A stretch of DNA of 64,000 bases from contig CAJNDS010002845.1 of NCBI GenBank assembly GCA_905221605.1, positions 408,713-472,712 on the forward strand, written 5' to 3'. Source of the stretch: Symbiodinium natans. Its lineage: Eukaryota > Sar > Dinophyceae > Suessiales > Symbiodiniaceae. Shown here piece after piece: positions 1 through 10,116 of this stretch (positions are counted from its first letter, which is position 1; each line of letters opens with the position of its first letter). Position numbers and translations under genes: made by a program. The notes under the pieces are model-generated. The model had not been told where the DNA came from, did no database searches, and saw only the letters and a list, made by a program, of their open reading frames with translations.

Positions 1-560
1 GCGGTCTCCACATCCCTCTCTGGAGCGTATTAGAATGTTACAGCTCCGATGGCCTGAAGCCAATGACAAAAAATCCGTTGATGGCACCACGCGCTCAGGA
101 CGTTAAAATGTGATTTTGCTGCTGTTGACGTTCATAGACCGATGCATAAATCGGCGCTTGCAGTTTTGGAAGAAATCCAAGCAGAGAGGGCAACGGCTTG
201 ATGTGTGGTTGCCGGTTTTCCGAGCGCTTCCACGGGAGATAGCTGCGTGATGAGACTGGACGCATGGAGAACCCACGGCCAACGGGATAGATCTCGAGGA
301 GCTGTCTTCGTTAGGAACAGTATGGGGCCCGTGGCTCAGTAGTGTGGAGTTGCCCTTTCCCGTCTCACCCTCCCTCGCTCCGTCCCTGTCTGTGCAAGTT
401 CAGAGTACGAGCGGAGTTGAAGAGATAAAGTGACAAACATCAGGCTTTGGTCTTGGTTGGCATCGCCCGGCAACACTTTGTCCTGGACGCCGTTTGCCTG
501 GGTGCAACCGTCGCAGCCTTTCGTACACTGTCTACTCAGTGACTCTACCAGCAACATGTT
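1..560. other. No recognisable gene
   Basis: I see no family motif or convincing exon here. Short open frames exist on both strands but none has a supported splice context. Confidence 0.4.
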
Positions 561-569
561 CTCAATCAG

Positions 570-1146
570 GTGACCGCTTGTGCGGTTTCAGCAGCTTGGG
601 AGCAGGGCCTTGCTGCCTTGCTGAAGGTTTGCAGGCCTCAAATGGCCCAAAGTCCGCAAAGTCCTGTTCCAATGTTTTTACACCATTGTCACCAGCACCA
701 TCGCCTTTGGCATGTTGTGCCAGGCAAAGTCTCCGCGCCAACATCATCATGTGCCCAACAGTCAGTCACAATGTCGCTCAGATGTCTTGCAAAAAATATG
801 TGACGGTATCGTTCTTTGGCAGATTCAGGCCCTTGCCGTGTCATACGAGGTACAGTTCTGTTGTCACAGCTTGTGAAAACGCAGCGGTGTGGGCATGGTC
901 CTTGGTCGGATCTTAGATCTTCGTTTTGGCCCAGCACGTCCACAGCTCCAGTCGGTAGTCAGGATGCTGCCCTTTGCCTCTTGGACATACCGGCAGTTCG
1001 AGCAGCACCTAGTGCGATGCCCCTCAGACAATGAGTGCTCAGGAGTTTCCATTATTTTTCATGCACTTTCCTCCGACGTTCAGGTGGTGCCCCTGTCGGC
1101 GGCGATCAGCACGTTGGAGAAACGCCTCCGCTGGTCGCAAGCTTGA
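570..1146 (+). CDS. PPR-like (pentatricopeptide) repeat protein, exon fragments
   Basis: Three short stretches resemble the helix of dinoflagellate PPR repeats. The first reads VTACAVSAAWEQGLAALLK at 570-626, after CAG and before GTTTGC. The second reads SSVVTACENAAVWAWSL near 850-908. The third reads LSAAISTLEKRLRWSQA from 1084, again directly after CAG. The first and third would be exons of exactly 19 codons. The three lie in different frames, so they need splicing or mark a decayed copy. PPR proteins usually bind organellar RNA in a sequence-specific way; organelle targeting cannot be judged because the N-terminus is not found. Neither the start nor the end of the gene is resolved. An alternative is chance similarity to degenerate Ala-rich helices, but the spacing and the repeated A-C/E-x-x-x-x-W pattern argue for PPR. 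Confidence 0.45.
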
Positions 1147-3390
1147 CACCCAGACAATTCAGACATATTGGAATGATTGCTAAACTTACTGTACAAGGTG
1201 TACCGACAAAAACTTACCCCCCCCCCCCCCCAGGCACTGTCAGCTGCACTGACCAGCTTTCCTGAGGCGCCGCTACACCCAAGCTGGAGTTCGTAGCTAA
1301 GCGTTTGCCTGGGACCTTGGCCTAGGCCCTCCAGCTTCTGCGCCAAGTTCCGCTGCGCTCACTTCAGGCGGGTTGCTCAAACCCGGGGGTGCTGCGTGCC
1401 GGAATATGTGCAGTTTGCCAAAGTGTGCAGAATGTCCGGTTCATGTAACAGCCGCCGAGACGCCGCTGTTCGAGGGGCATGATAGAAACACATGCTTGGC
1501 CACTGCCAGGGCAACCGACACAAAAGAAAATCACAAGCGCAAGCCACCTGTACCAGCAGCCCACAAACGTCCAGGTCTTCTCTCTCCTTAGCCATTCTGT
1601 GAACGTGATGTTCTGAACAAGAACATGCGTGCCGGGTTCAAGCTAGTTTGCCAGCTAAGCAGCGGAATATGCCAGAAGGCACGCCAATGGGGTTTCTGCA
1701 CGTGCACTTAGTCCTGTAGCCCGATGAGTTAGCTGACGCCTCGTCGCCCTTCTGCGCGATGGCAGAAGACGGCCGCATACATGACCCGCAGCAGCAGGCC
1801 TGCACTCATGCCAAAATTGTGTTTGGTAGCTAGCGTTTCCTCGGAAATCGCTGGAGAGAAGTTTTGCTTCTCTTCCACAAAGGGTTATTGATCCTGTTGC
1901 CGTGGTGTGAACTGAGCAACCTGCTTCCTGCTAGGCGCAAGAAATTCGCGACGTGCTGCAAGGAGTTGGTGCTAGCTTACGACCAGGAGAATGTGTAGAG
2001 ATGTGTCCGTTTGCTCATGTTTGCTCCGATTGTCAAGGAGTCATGTTGGGCATGTGTGTTAGTCGTGGGTTTTTCTGATGTTCCGCAGCAACTCATAACA
2101 CAAGACATGTAGATTCGACCCGTGAAGGAGATGGCTGGTACGTGTTGAGCATGCGATGGTGGGATTTGTGGAGAGACTATACACTTTATGTGTCATTGCT
2201 GCAAGACAGTGGCACCCAATCTCAATCCAGCACCTGCCAAGTTGAGAAGCACCCAGAGACCAAAAGAAACTTAGCTGCGCCAAGGACAAGCAAACTGACC
2301 TGCCGGCGCAGCCTGCTCCCCTGTCTCGGTCATGGAGTGGCACCACAAAAGGCCAGCATGAGCGGTAGAGGACCTGGCAGCATAGCAGACGCGAACTGCG
2401 GCACGGCTGTGTATTTAGTGAAAGCGCACGCAGGTGAGCGGCCTTCGGAGATAGATAACTCCGATTTGCTGCCCAGGCGTGGCGATAAAGAGATTTGTGC
2501 ATCTGTACATCTCGTCGTATGACTCATGACTCTTCCATGCCAGCTGGGAACAGAGTATCATGCTGCAACATTGTCTCACTGCATGTACTGGCAAGTGCAA
2601 TCACGCAGAGTGCATGAATGTGAGAAGCGAGGCCAGATTGCACTCGGCTTCAAAGTGGCTTAGTGGAGTGTCCCGGATGCATGGAGACCGCCCCAGGCGG
2701 GAGTCAAAGCCTTTTTGAGTTCCCAGGTTGATGCCATGCCGTAGAAAAATCTAGGCCCAGGGCATGTTGTTGTCCTCCACCAAATCTCTCGGAGCACTTG
2801 GGGCTCCCACTCTCCACCCAGGAACCAGGACTTCATACTCCTGCACGAGGCACTGCCTTTGTGCACATATGTGCACGGAACATCACGGAGCATCAGACCC
2901 CCGACAGGAGGCGTGGAAGAAGCTGCACTCGTGGTATGGTGGGGGGCCAGCTCTCAGGTGTGGACGAATGTAACGTGACAGCGCAACGAAGATACGAAGA
3001 CCGAAAGACCTCATCTTTGCACTTTACACAGTATCTTGCCGCAGGCGCGTTGTCATCGGCAGCTTAGAGAACCGAGCGCAGTTGCCCCTCGGCCGTTGAG
3101 AAATCCTCAGGCCAAAAAAGCAGGTAGCTCGAGCCGCACACCAAATACCGATGTTCAACATCTGAGGCGAGTTGAGCTGTACCCGCTGTGCCTGACGGTT
3201 TTCCAGGTGCCTTCCAGTAGGCAGCCTTTCAAGAAGTCAGGTTCTCAAAGAGTCATGCCTCTGCAAATATCATGTCGTCAAGATCCTTCCGCTCCCCATC
3301 TTCTCTTTTCTGGGCTGTTTTGGCTGCGCTCTCGAAATGCTTTGCTGGGATTGCTTGTTTTTGCCTTTCGCAAGTCTGTCGCTGGAGTAG
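1147..3390. other. No confident gene
   Basis: A C15 tract lies at 1217-1231. Open frames on both strands (for example 2142-2522 + and 2059-2502 -) overlap, and I cannot choose between them. No family motif is visible. Confidence 0.35.
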
Positions 3391-3396
3391 TCTGCA

Positions 3397-3672
3397 ATGT
3401 CCTTTGCCACACTCACAGCCCAGTGGACTCCAGCTGCTCGGAATGGCACCTTTCGGGTTTGCGCCCTGCTGTCGCCCGCTTGCGTGTATACAGTCACATA
3501 CCCCACTGGGCCACTGGGTGGTAACTTCAGTGGTGTCGGGTCTGTGTCGGCTTCTAATGTCCAGAGGCTGGGCCTATGTTGTCCCCCTCCCCTCCCCCGC
3601 TCTTTAAACGGATGCCCCCTTTGGTGTCCAAAGAAAGCTCTCCCTCGGCAGCCCCTGGGGAGGGGCAATTGA
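3397..3672 (+). CDS. Unrecognised open frame
   Basis: A 91-codon open frame reads like ordinary protein in its first two thirds, with a mix of Thr, Gly, Val and aromatic residues and an NFSG glycosylation-type motif. It becomes Pro/Arg-rich in the last third, where the DNA is a polypyrimidine tract. Two other + strand frames are also open over part of this stretch, so the coding frame is not certain. No family recognised. Confidence 0.2.
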   Translation: MSFATLTAQWTPAARNGTFRVCALLSPACVYTVTYPTGPLGGNFSGVGSVSASNVQRLGLCCPPPLPRSLNGCPLWCPKKALPRQPLGRGN

Positions 3673-3871
3673 TTTTAAAGGCGCACGACGCCCGGAAAAC
3701 TTGTCTTAATATCCGGCCCCTTTGACGATGGCCCGGTCCTGAATAGCCGAGCCTTAACCAAAGGGGTCCCATATTTCTTGTCGGCCCCCTCACGTGGTCC
3801 CTGAGTTCGGCAGTGTTGAGGCTCGGCATGTCTCCTGCTGAAAACCCGATGCTGCCGGGCCAGGTTGATGA

Positions 3872-4600
3872 TTATGGCAACGTGGAGCCCGACGACAGAG
3901 GCTTGCAGATCATGTGCTCGACAAGTGAGACGGTGGAGCAGGCCAGTGGGTTGCAAAGGAGGTCTGATGACAGATAGTGGCATGTAGTTCCCGAGTCTGT
4001 CCCATATCCCATAGTTTCCAGGTTCTCCGCAATGTTCGCAAGACACCCAGACGCTGAAGTCATCAGTGAAATCGGTAAATGTTTTGATCCACTGAGTACA
4101 CGTGTTTTGTCACGCCCAGTCACAAACTTGAACCTCCGGCATCCGGACGATCTGCATGCTGTGCAGCTTCGAAGCACACAGCTTTGGCCAGGGCTGTAAG
4201 GGCGCTCTGCTATCAAGCGCAGTCGCACGAGAATCACCAAACCAGGAAGATCACTGGAGGTACAGAAATGGACCCCACAAGAAGTGAAGGATTCCAGGCT
4301 AGCTGGAGTGTTTATGGTTCTCAGGTGAAAGCCCATGGTCTTGGCAAAACCGAGGCGCCTGTGGTATCGCCCAAACTTCGAGTTGGACCAGACTGCCTTG
4401 GACTCTCTTGAAGGTTGGTTCGGGAGACTGTTACATGTCTCAGAGTCCTCGGCAGAGTACTGCGCTTGGTCTCTCGGAATCGCTTGGTCAAAGATGTGAG
4501 TCAGGTCAGCATGACTTTCAAGTAATTTTCTGTTCTCTTGTTTGGAAGGTTGGGAGCAGCTGGAGAGAGAAGCCACGCTGGAGGACGTCGCTTGGATCAT
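3872..4600 (-). CDS. 242-codon open frame on the minus strand, unrecognised
   Basis: This is the longest uninterrupted minus-strand frame that is not low complexity. The product would be Ser/Cys-rich with no signal peptide, membrane segment or family motif that I recognise. A + strand frame at 4184-4411 overlaps it and also looks plausible. All well-supported genes in the window are on the + strand, so this may be a chance or shadow frame. Confidence 0.15.
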   Translation of the reverse strand: MIQATSSSVASLSSCSQPSKQENRKLLESHADLTHIFDQAIPRDQAQYSAEDSETCNSLPNQPSRESKAVWSNSKFGRYHRRLGFAKTMGFHLRTINTPASLESFTSCGVHFCTSSDLPGLVILVRLRLIAERPYSPGQSCVLRSCTACRSSGCRRFKFVTGRDKTRVLSGSKHLPISLMTSASGCLANIAENLETMGYGTDSGTTCHYLSSDLLCNPLACSTVSLVEHMICKPLSSGSTLP

Positions 4601-4896
4601 CTTGGGACGACATCATGCGCGAATGATTCGAATGTGCGGAGCCCCTGCCCAGCATTGCGATCCTGCGACAGGTTGCAGATGGGGCATCAATCCTCTTGGA
4701 AAGAAGCCGCGGTGAGACGCCCGCTACCTTAGACGCAGTGCTAAGTTTACGATGCCTTGCGATCCACCTAAACGCAGTGCTCGTTTGAGCGATGGCAAGC
4801 CAGGGTTTGCCAGGGCCCCTTCAGAGAAGCTACTCAGGTGGCCGTTTTTCCAGAGGTTAAGACTGGAATACAAGCGCCAGAACTTCAAGGATACCG

Positions 4897-5640
4897 ATGC
4901 TGTCCGAAGAGTCCGAATACCACACGTGCAGTCTCACAGATCACCAGCAGAAGGACCCACGAAATGCTGACGTGGTGCTGGAGGTCGGTGATAAGATCGA
5001 TGCAAGCACCACGACCGAGGAGCAGAAGCAACATGGCCGGAGATGGCTGGAGTGGTTTAGGGTTTAGGGCTTAGGGTTTAGGGTTCAGGGTTTAGGGATG
5101 AGGGTTGAAAGGGAAGGCAGACATGTTGCCAGACTTAGCGAGGTTGCGCTCACAAGTGCCTGCTGGTCCATGGTTGAAACCGGCTCAGAGTAGCTCTTTA
5201 CCATTGACTTCTTTCTCCTCTTCAGGTGGGACCACTACCAGAGGGATTACGTGTGGAAAGATGTCGTGTATTGGTATGCTGCTACTGTTGCAGAGGTGGA
5301 AGAGCCTCGGCTTTCATGGACTGTTGAGTTGCGGACCAGGGTGGACTGCGGCTGATTCTGCTCCCTGCTCAGGAAACCCGACTCCTGGTGCAGTTCCACA
5401 ATCGCCCGAAGCCCAAGGCCTTGCATGCAGAAAAGCCTTCAATGGCCTTCAGCCTTCCGAAGCTCCGATGCAAAAAGACCGGTCAGGGCAAGAGCCTCTC
5501 CACGGCCACACTTCTCGAAGAGGGCGGCAAGGCCGAGCCAATTGAGGCCCGGCCAAGTTTGCGCCTTCTTGCGAAGCAGTCAGAGCGAACATGTAAAGCT
5601 CACAGGTTGGGAAGAGCTACGAGTCGTTGGACAGCGTCCC
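4897..5640 (+). CDS. Hypothetical protein, at least three exons
   Basis: Three coding patches follow one another. The first runs from an ATG at 4897 to about 5050; it is acidic and hydrophilic, containing DVVLEVGDKIDAST and ending RRWLEWFR. The second starts at 5226 right after a TTCAG acceptor, contains WDHYQRDYVWKDVVYWYAA and runs to about 5340. The third starts at 5371 after CTCAG, begins ETRLLVQFHNRPKP and stays open well past 5600. The second and third join in phase if the intron starts with GA (after the codon GTG near 5339). The aromatic-rich middle and basic C-terminal half do not match a family I know. The first intron opens in a TTTAGGG tract, and its donor is unresolved. The C-terminal limit is uncertain. 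Confidence 0.45.
5050..5098 (+). repeat. Interstitial TTTAGGG telomere-like tract
   Basis: About seven tandem copies of TTTAGGG or one-base variants (CTTAGGG, TTCAGGG, GATGAGGG). TTTAGGG is the plant/alveolate telomere unit. The tract starts exactly where the preceding exon loses its reading frame, so it appears to lie at the 5' end of an intron. Confidence 0.85.
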
Positions 5641-6080
5641 GGCTGCACATACATCTACACTACTTAGTCACCAATTACTTGAGGCTTGATCTAAAGGTCC
5701 GCGGCTGTGGTTTCGCGCAAGCGGTCTTAAGGGGTAAAGCAATATGTCCGCGAAAGTCTCGCGATGGGTCTGCGAAAAAAAATCCGACATTCCGTGAAAG
5801 TTGTTACGGAACAGCGTGGGCGAATATAAATAAACCTGAAACAGAGCGTGCCATCAGTCTTCAGGCATACAGGCCCCAAGCCCTCTCCTGCCTCAGCGAC
5901 TGCGTAGCAAAGCTTGCGAGCAGTTGCAGTTTCCAGCTTCAGCTTGAGAGTATGTCAGTTCTTGAAGAAGTGTTGTAGGTTTTTTCCCCGAAAGTCCGTG
6001 AAAGTGGCAGACTTTTCAAGGCCATGGCCCACGACTTGGAGTCGCGCTTTGCCCCAGACTCCATGGATCCTGAGACCTAA
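5641..6080. other. No gene assigned; clustered GCGAAAGTC/GTGAAAGT words
   Basis: The words CGCGAAAGTC, GTGAAAGTT and CCGAAAGTCCGTGAAAGT recur between about 5745 and 6010, and related words appear again at 6590-6610. A + strand frame stays open to 5978 but its codons here look non-coding. Confidence 0.3.
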
Positions 6081-6084
6081 ACCC

Positions 6085-6105
6085 AGTAGAAGTAGCAGTA
6101 GTAGG

Positions 6106-6143
<38 letters not shown>

Positions 6144-6285
6144 CAGCAGGAGGAGGAGTAGTAGTAGTAGTGGTAGCAGCAGCAGTAGTCATCGTCGTCG
6201 TCGTAGTAGTAGTAGTAGTACTACTAGAAGAAGAAGTAGTAGTAGTAGTAGTAGCAGTAGCAGTAGCAGTAGCAGTAGCAGTAGC

Positions 6286-6326
<41 letters not shown>

Positions 6327-6342
6327 CAGTAGTAGCAGTAGC

Positions 6343-6383
<41 letters not shown>

Positions 6384-6590
6384 GAGTAGTAGTAGTAGTA
6401 GTACTAGTAGTACTAGTAGTCGTCGTCGTAGTAGTAGTCGTAGTGGCAGTGGCAGTGGCAGTGGCAGTCGCCGTAGTCGTGGTGGTGATGGTGGTGGTGG
6501 CGGTCGTCGAGGAGTCATAGTCGCAGCAGCAGTACCGTGGAGTTTGGGACTTCTACTTCTACTTCTACGTCTTCTTCTTCTACTAACATG
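6085..6590. repeat. AGT/AGC trinucleotide microsatellite
   Basis: About 450 bases of (AGT)n interrupted by AGC, AGG, CGT and GGC units, followed by a short CTTCTA-type tract to 6580. It creates artificial open frames of poly-Ser, poly-Val and poly-Leu on both strands; I do not call these genes. Confidence 0.95.
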
Positions 6591-6599
6591 GCGCGTGAA

Positions 6600-7470
6600 A
6601 GACCCGCGAAACCAAATCCAGATGAATTAATTTTGATCAGGACTTGCAGGTTTGAGATGTCTTAATGTCTGCGGGTGAGTCGACATGCCGAGGTTGCTCT
6701 TTTGATGTAGCACGCTAGTGGGTTTGTTGTGGTGAATGGTCGGAATGTCGCATCGTGTGAGAAGAAACTGCCAGGCCGTGGAAATTGGCACCAGGCCGGG
6801 CTGTAATTAAGAAGGCAAGGGAGCCTGCGAATCGCAGATGGGTATATACTGCAAGGGAAGGGTGGCAAAGCGAACCTGGTTTTTCGCAAGTCTTTCGGTG
6901 CCATAGTGCTGTAGCTCCTGAACTAGCGATGTAAGCGGAGCTGTGGACGGGCTTTTCGCTGACTCAAGAGGGTTCTTGATGCGCATTTGAGGCAGCAGGG
7001 CAGCAGGTGATTTTTCCCGCACCTGAGCCCAGAAGTTCCAGAATTGTCGGTGCTGTACAAGACACGCTCCATTTCAGTACCGCATCGTGAACCCAACGAT
7101 GGGACGACTGAAGTGAGCCACAACCTCGCCGCATTTGATCCTTGAGGTTTCACCCCTTCTTCCAATAAAGAAGAACGCACATTGAGAATGCATGATGTGA
7201 GCCCTCCGCCGACCGGCATTCTGCAGGTAACCATCACTGCCGACAATGGCGATGAAACGCAGCCCGGCTGTGGAACAAATCGTGGAGTGTCGGGGAGGGC
7301 TACGCAGTAGCCGGACAGGTATGAGGCACAACTCCTAGACGAGAACAATACGTGGCCTGCACCATCCTCAGGTTCTCAGCATGCATCATGAAGTGCCTGT
7401 CGCTGCACATCGTGCTGGGTTCTTGCGGTGCCCCAGGTAGTGCAAGCAGAGAACGTGCGCCAACTGTCGA
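6600..7470. other. No recognisable gene
   Basis: Open frames on the minus strand (6662-7348) are short and show no motif. Nothing else supported. Confidence 0.35.
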
Positions 7471-7471
7471 A

Positions 7472-7762
7472 GCTGACGATGGACACCATCATCCTGCGCA
7501 GCATCGCAGCACCCTGAAATCCTGTGTGCCGCACGGCAGGACGCCGAACAAGCTTTTGAGAAGATCTTTGCCCGGTACAGCTCCAATGGTGTCATTGAGC
7601 GCCTCGCCCTCAGGCAACCGAAAGCAACCGTGCCTGACCGAGGCCTGTTCCTGGCGTCTCGAGTTGCATGTTGAGCGCCTAGGTGGGGGACTCCGCGGCC
7701 TGCTGTCCTGCGCCACCAACGAGTACATTCCAGAGGAGTGCTCCATGCATCGCGAGCCATAA
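7472..7762 (+). CDS. Hypothetical protein, two exon-like patches
   Basis: The first patch (about 7505-7675) encodes a hydrophilic, helix-forming stretch with DAEQAFEKIFARYSSNGVIE and LALRQPKATVPDRGLF. The second, in another frame (about 7680-7762), contains GLLSCATNEYIPEECSMH and ends at a TAA. A third short patch upstream (7440-7500, VRQLSKLTMDTIILRS) is also exon-like but out of frame. The amino-acid makeup is that of a soluble protein. No family recognised; junctions unresolved. This may be a multi-exon gene or a frame-broken copy. Confidence 0.35.
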   Translation, partial: ADDGHHHPAQHRSTLKSCVPHGRTPNKLLRRSLPGTAPMVSLSASPSGNRKQPCLTEACSWRLELHVERLGGGLRGLLSCATNEYIPEECSMHREP

Positions 7763-8203
7763 TCAGGTAGAAGAAGTGCCAGTCGTTGAAATTCTGAAAT
7801 ACACGTTCTGATGAGCTTCGAGAGGCACTATCACCCTTCAGCGCACTTGTTTTGATGTTGGAGTAAATGTAAATGAACCGGGAGTCGGAAGAAGACACTG
7901 ATTTCACACATTTCAATACTTGCATCTCGCCAGTACTTCTGCAATAGCATGGATGCCAGGCCATAGCAAGTGAGGCACCATCTCCCTTGCTAGTGTTGGC
8001 GTTGACTCGTTGACGAACATTTTTTTGGCTCTCAGTCCTTTGCTACTTGAGCCCGGCTCTAGTGTTGGCTCTGCTGACGCTCATTCATGCACTGTCCGCT
8101 TCCTGGCAGCATTAAAGTCTTATCAAATCTCTGCACATCCTCAGATGCCTTGCGTTGTCCAGTTCTGCCAGCAGTATGAGCAGCCAAGGCTTAGCAATCA
8201 CTT

Positions 8204-8527
8204 ATGGTGATGGCGAGGTTGCTCAGCATCACGCTCGTCCTGCTCGTTGCACCAGTGTCCTTAGCACAGCCTACTGTCGCGGGGGAGTTCTTGGAGAAGA
8301 AACCAACACAAGTTGTGGCACAAGATCCTCCCTCCACGACGAGGCTTGATCCAGCAGTCGCCACGGAAGTGGCTCCCTCGTCACATGCGACCCCAGCAGC
8401 GCAACAACAGCAGGAGTTGAAGGAGTCCCCAGTGGCTCCTGCTCTAACCGTCACCGTCTCAGCGCGGTCCACACAAGGAGCCGCGCGTCCAGAACAAGCC
8501 TTTGCGGCTGGTCTGAATGCTGAGTGA
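8204..8527 (+). CDS. Short secreted or surface protein
   Basis: The product of 107 residues (start at 8204, or the in-frame ATG at 8210) begins with a textbook signal peptide: Met-Ala-Arg, a run of Leu/Ile/Val, then SLAQ as a likely cleavage site. The mature part is low complexity and rich in Ala, Thr, Pro, Val and Gln, with a QQQQ run, so it is probably disordered. No domain recognised. It could be a complete small secreted protein or the first exon of a larger cell-surface protein; the stop at 8525-8527 could be intronic. A poly-C/poly-A tract follows about 40 bases downstream. Confidence 0.5.
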   Translation: MVMARLLSITLVLLVAPVSLAQPTVAGEFLEKKPTQVVAQDPPSTTRLDPAVATEVAPSSHATPAAQQQQELKESPVAPALTVTVSARSTQGAARPEQAFAAGLNAE

Positions 8528-8565
8528 AGTTAGCACAGAAGCTGAGGATCGCGATGGCCCCCCTC

Positions 8566-8770
8566 TCCCCCCCCCCCCCAAAAAAAAAAAACTCAAACAA
8601 CAAAAAGAACCTTAATATTCATGACAATCCAGCCAGCCCGCTCACGGAAACGTCGATTCCAGTGCTCGCCGCTACGAGCAATCTTTTGCACATGCTGAAA
8701 TGCTGACTAAAAATTGGGGCTATCTTTCCTCTTTTTTTTAGGGGGGGGGGGGGGGGGAGGAGGGGGGGGA
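8566..8770. repeat. Poly-C/poly-A and poly-G tracts
   Basis: A C-run followed by an A12 run sits at 8567-8591, and a G17 run at 8741-8757 with a second G-rich stretch to 8770. The word TATCAATTTA follows the G-run at about 8776, as also happens at 34.8-34.9 kb. Confidence 0.8.
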
Positions 8771-8772
8771 AG

Positions 8773-9660
8773 CCGTATCAATTTAGCGGACGTTGGCTTA
8801 ACTTGCTAGGAAATCTGTCGCTTCGCTTGTATCATCGAGATGATGCTGCACAGTAGTACGCTGGTAGTACTGGAATCGAGGTTTGTTCCATGAGCCGAAT
8901 GTTGATTTGTAGTACATGCCCATGTCTGCATGCACGAGTGTGTATTCGTGTACATGTGTTCTGCGCTAATGTTGCCTCGCATGTAGATTTTTGATGATTT
9001 TTGCAGGTACGTTTGAGAATGCGGGATGTTAAAACACGCCTTGAAATGATAAAGGTACGCTCGTGATGCGCATTGTCCGGAGCACTTAGGCACAGCACTC
9101 ATGTTGAGTCGAATTTGTGCCGACTGTTGTCGGCCCCTTGGTCTACTCGTCATCGACATCGTGAAAGCCAAGGTTTGGCCTTGTTCCATATGTGGCCCAA
9201 TGCGTTCCAGTCGCGTGCGAATTCCACGGTCCAAATCTCCTTACATCTTGCTGCAAGTCCGCAGCTGCGCGTAGCACTCGTGTAACAAGGTAGCAACGTG
9301 CACGTGTTGGTGTCCGAGTCGCTCGATGCGAAAACATGTTGCAGGAATTCATTCTAGCAAGTGCCTGTCGGGCTCGTTTCTTTGGGTCGGCAGGCCTAAG
9401 TAGACGTGTAGACAAGCTTGGTCAAAAGAAAAAGCTCAAGAAGTTCAGCTGTCTTCAGTCACTGCAGTGAAGCTTGGTCAGCTCTGCAAAGCAGCGCTTC
9501 CTATCTAGGCTGTGTAGCTGATCTAAACTCATCATGTTGAGACTTCCGGACAGCTTTGCACTATCGCATGCGAATGTGCTGTGCCCTCGTCGTCCTTGTT
9601 GAAGGTTTCATTCCCTGTACCGAATACCGAAGACGTGACTTGTCTTTTGCTCTGCATTCA
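8773..9660. other. No recognisable gene
   Basis: Overlapping short frames on both strands with no motif and no convincing splice context. Confidence 0.35.
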
Positions 9661-9682
9661 GGTGCTCGAGGTGCCATTGGCC

Positions 9683-10014
9683 ATGCCTCCGAAGGAGGCA
9701 GCGGCGAATCCTGCTGCGGCTTCGACAGCCACGGCACCAGCCTCCACAAAAACAGCACTTCCAGAGAAGGCCGCGAGAGTAGTTCATCTGCAGCGAACCC
9801 TCCCACAGTACGTGCAAAGCTGCAGGTACCTCCAGCCACAGCGGTGGCAACTTCAACGCCCGCTACTGCGGACACGGTGCCTCCGCCTGTCAAGGAGCAA
9901 GCCTACTCTGCGCAGACTTGGAATCCATGGCGGGTGTGGCAAGAGCTGAGCGCTCTCGAGTCCCTGCTTGCTGGCCACATGCCTGCAGTATCTTGTGGTA
10001 CCATGAAAAAGTGA
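9683..10014 (+). CDS. Ala/Thr/Pro-rich coding patches upstream of the SWEET gene
   Basis: An ATG at 9683 opens a frame starting MPPKEAAANPAAAS. A second frame from about 9826 continues with the same composition and ends in a more ordered segment, TWNPWRVWQELSALESLL. The two join in frame if 9779-9825 (GT...AG, 47 nt) is removed. This could be a separate small protein or a 5' part of the neighbouring transporter gene, but I found no in-phase junction into the transporter frame. No family recognised. Confidence 0.3.
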
Positions 10015-10116
10015 CCCCAAGTGTGCGACAGTGCGACAAGTACCACGCATGCGCAACTCATCTTTACAGAACTTGGCTGAGATGTGGGTCGAAGCTGAGG
10101 TCTAACGTTTGCCAGC

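Noticed and set aside
5914-6630. Open frames of poly-Ser, poly-Val and poly-Leu on both strands
   Set aside because: They are translations of the AGT/AGC microsatellite and have no independent coding signal.
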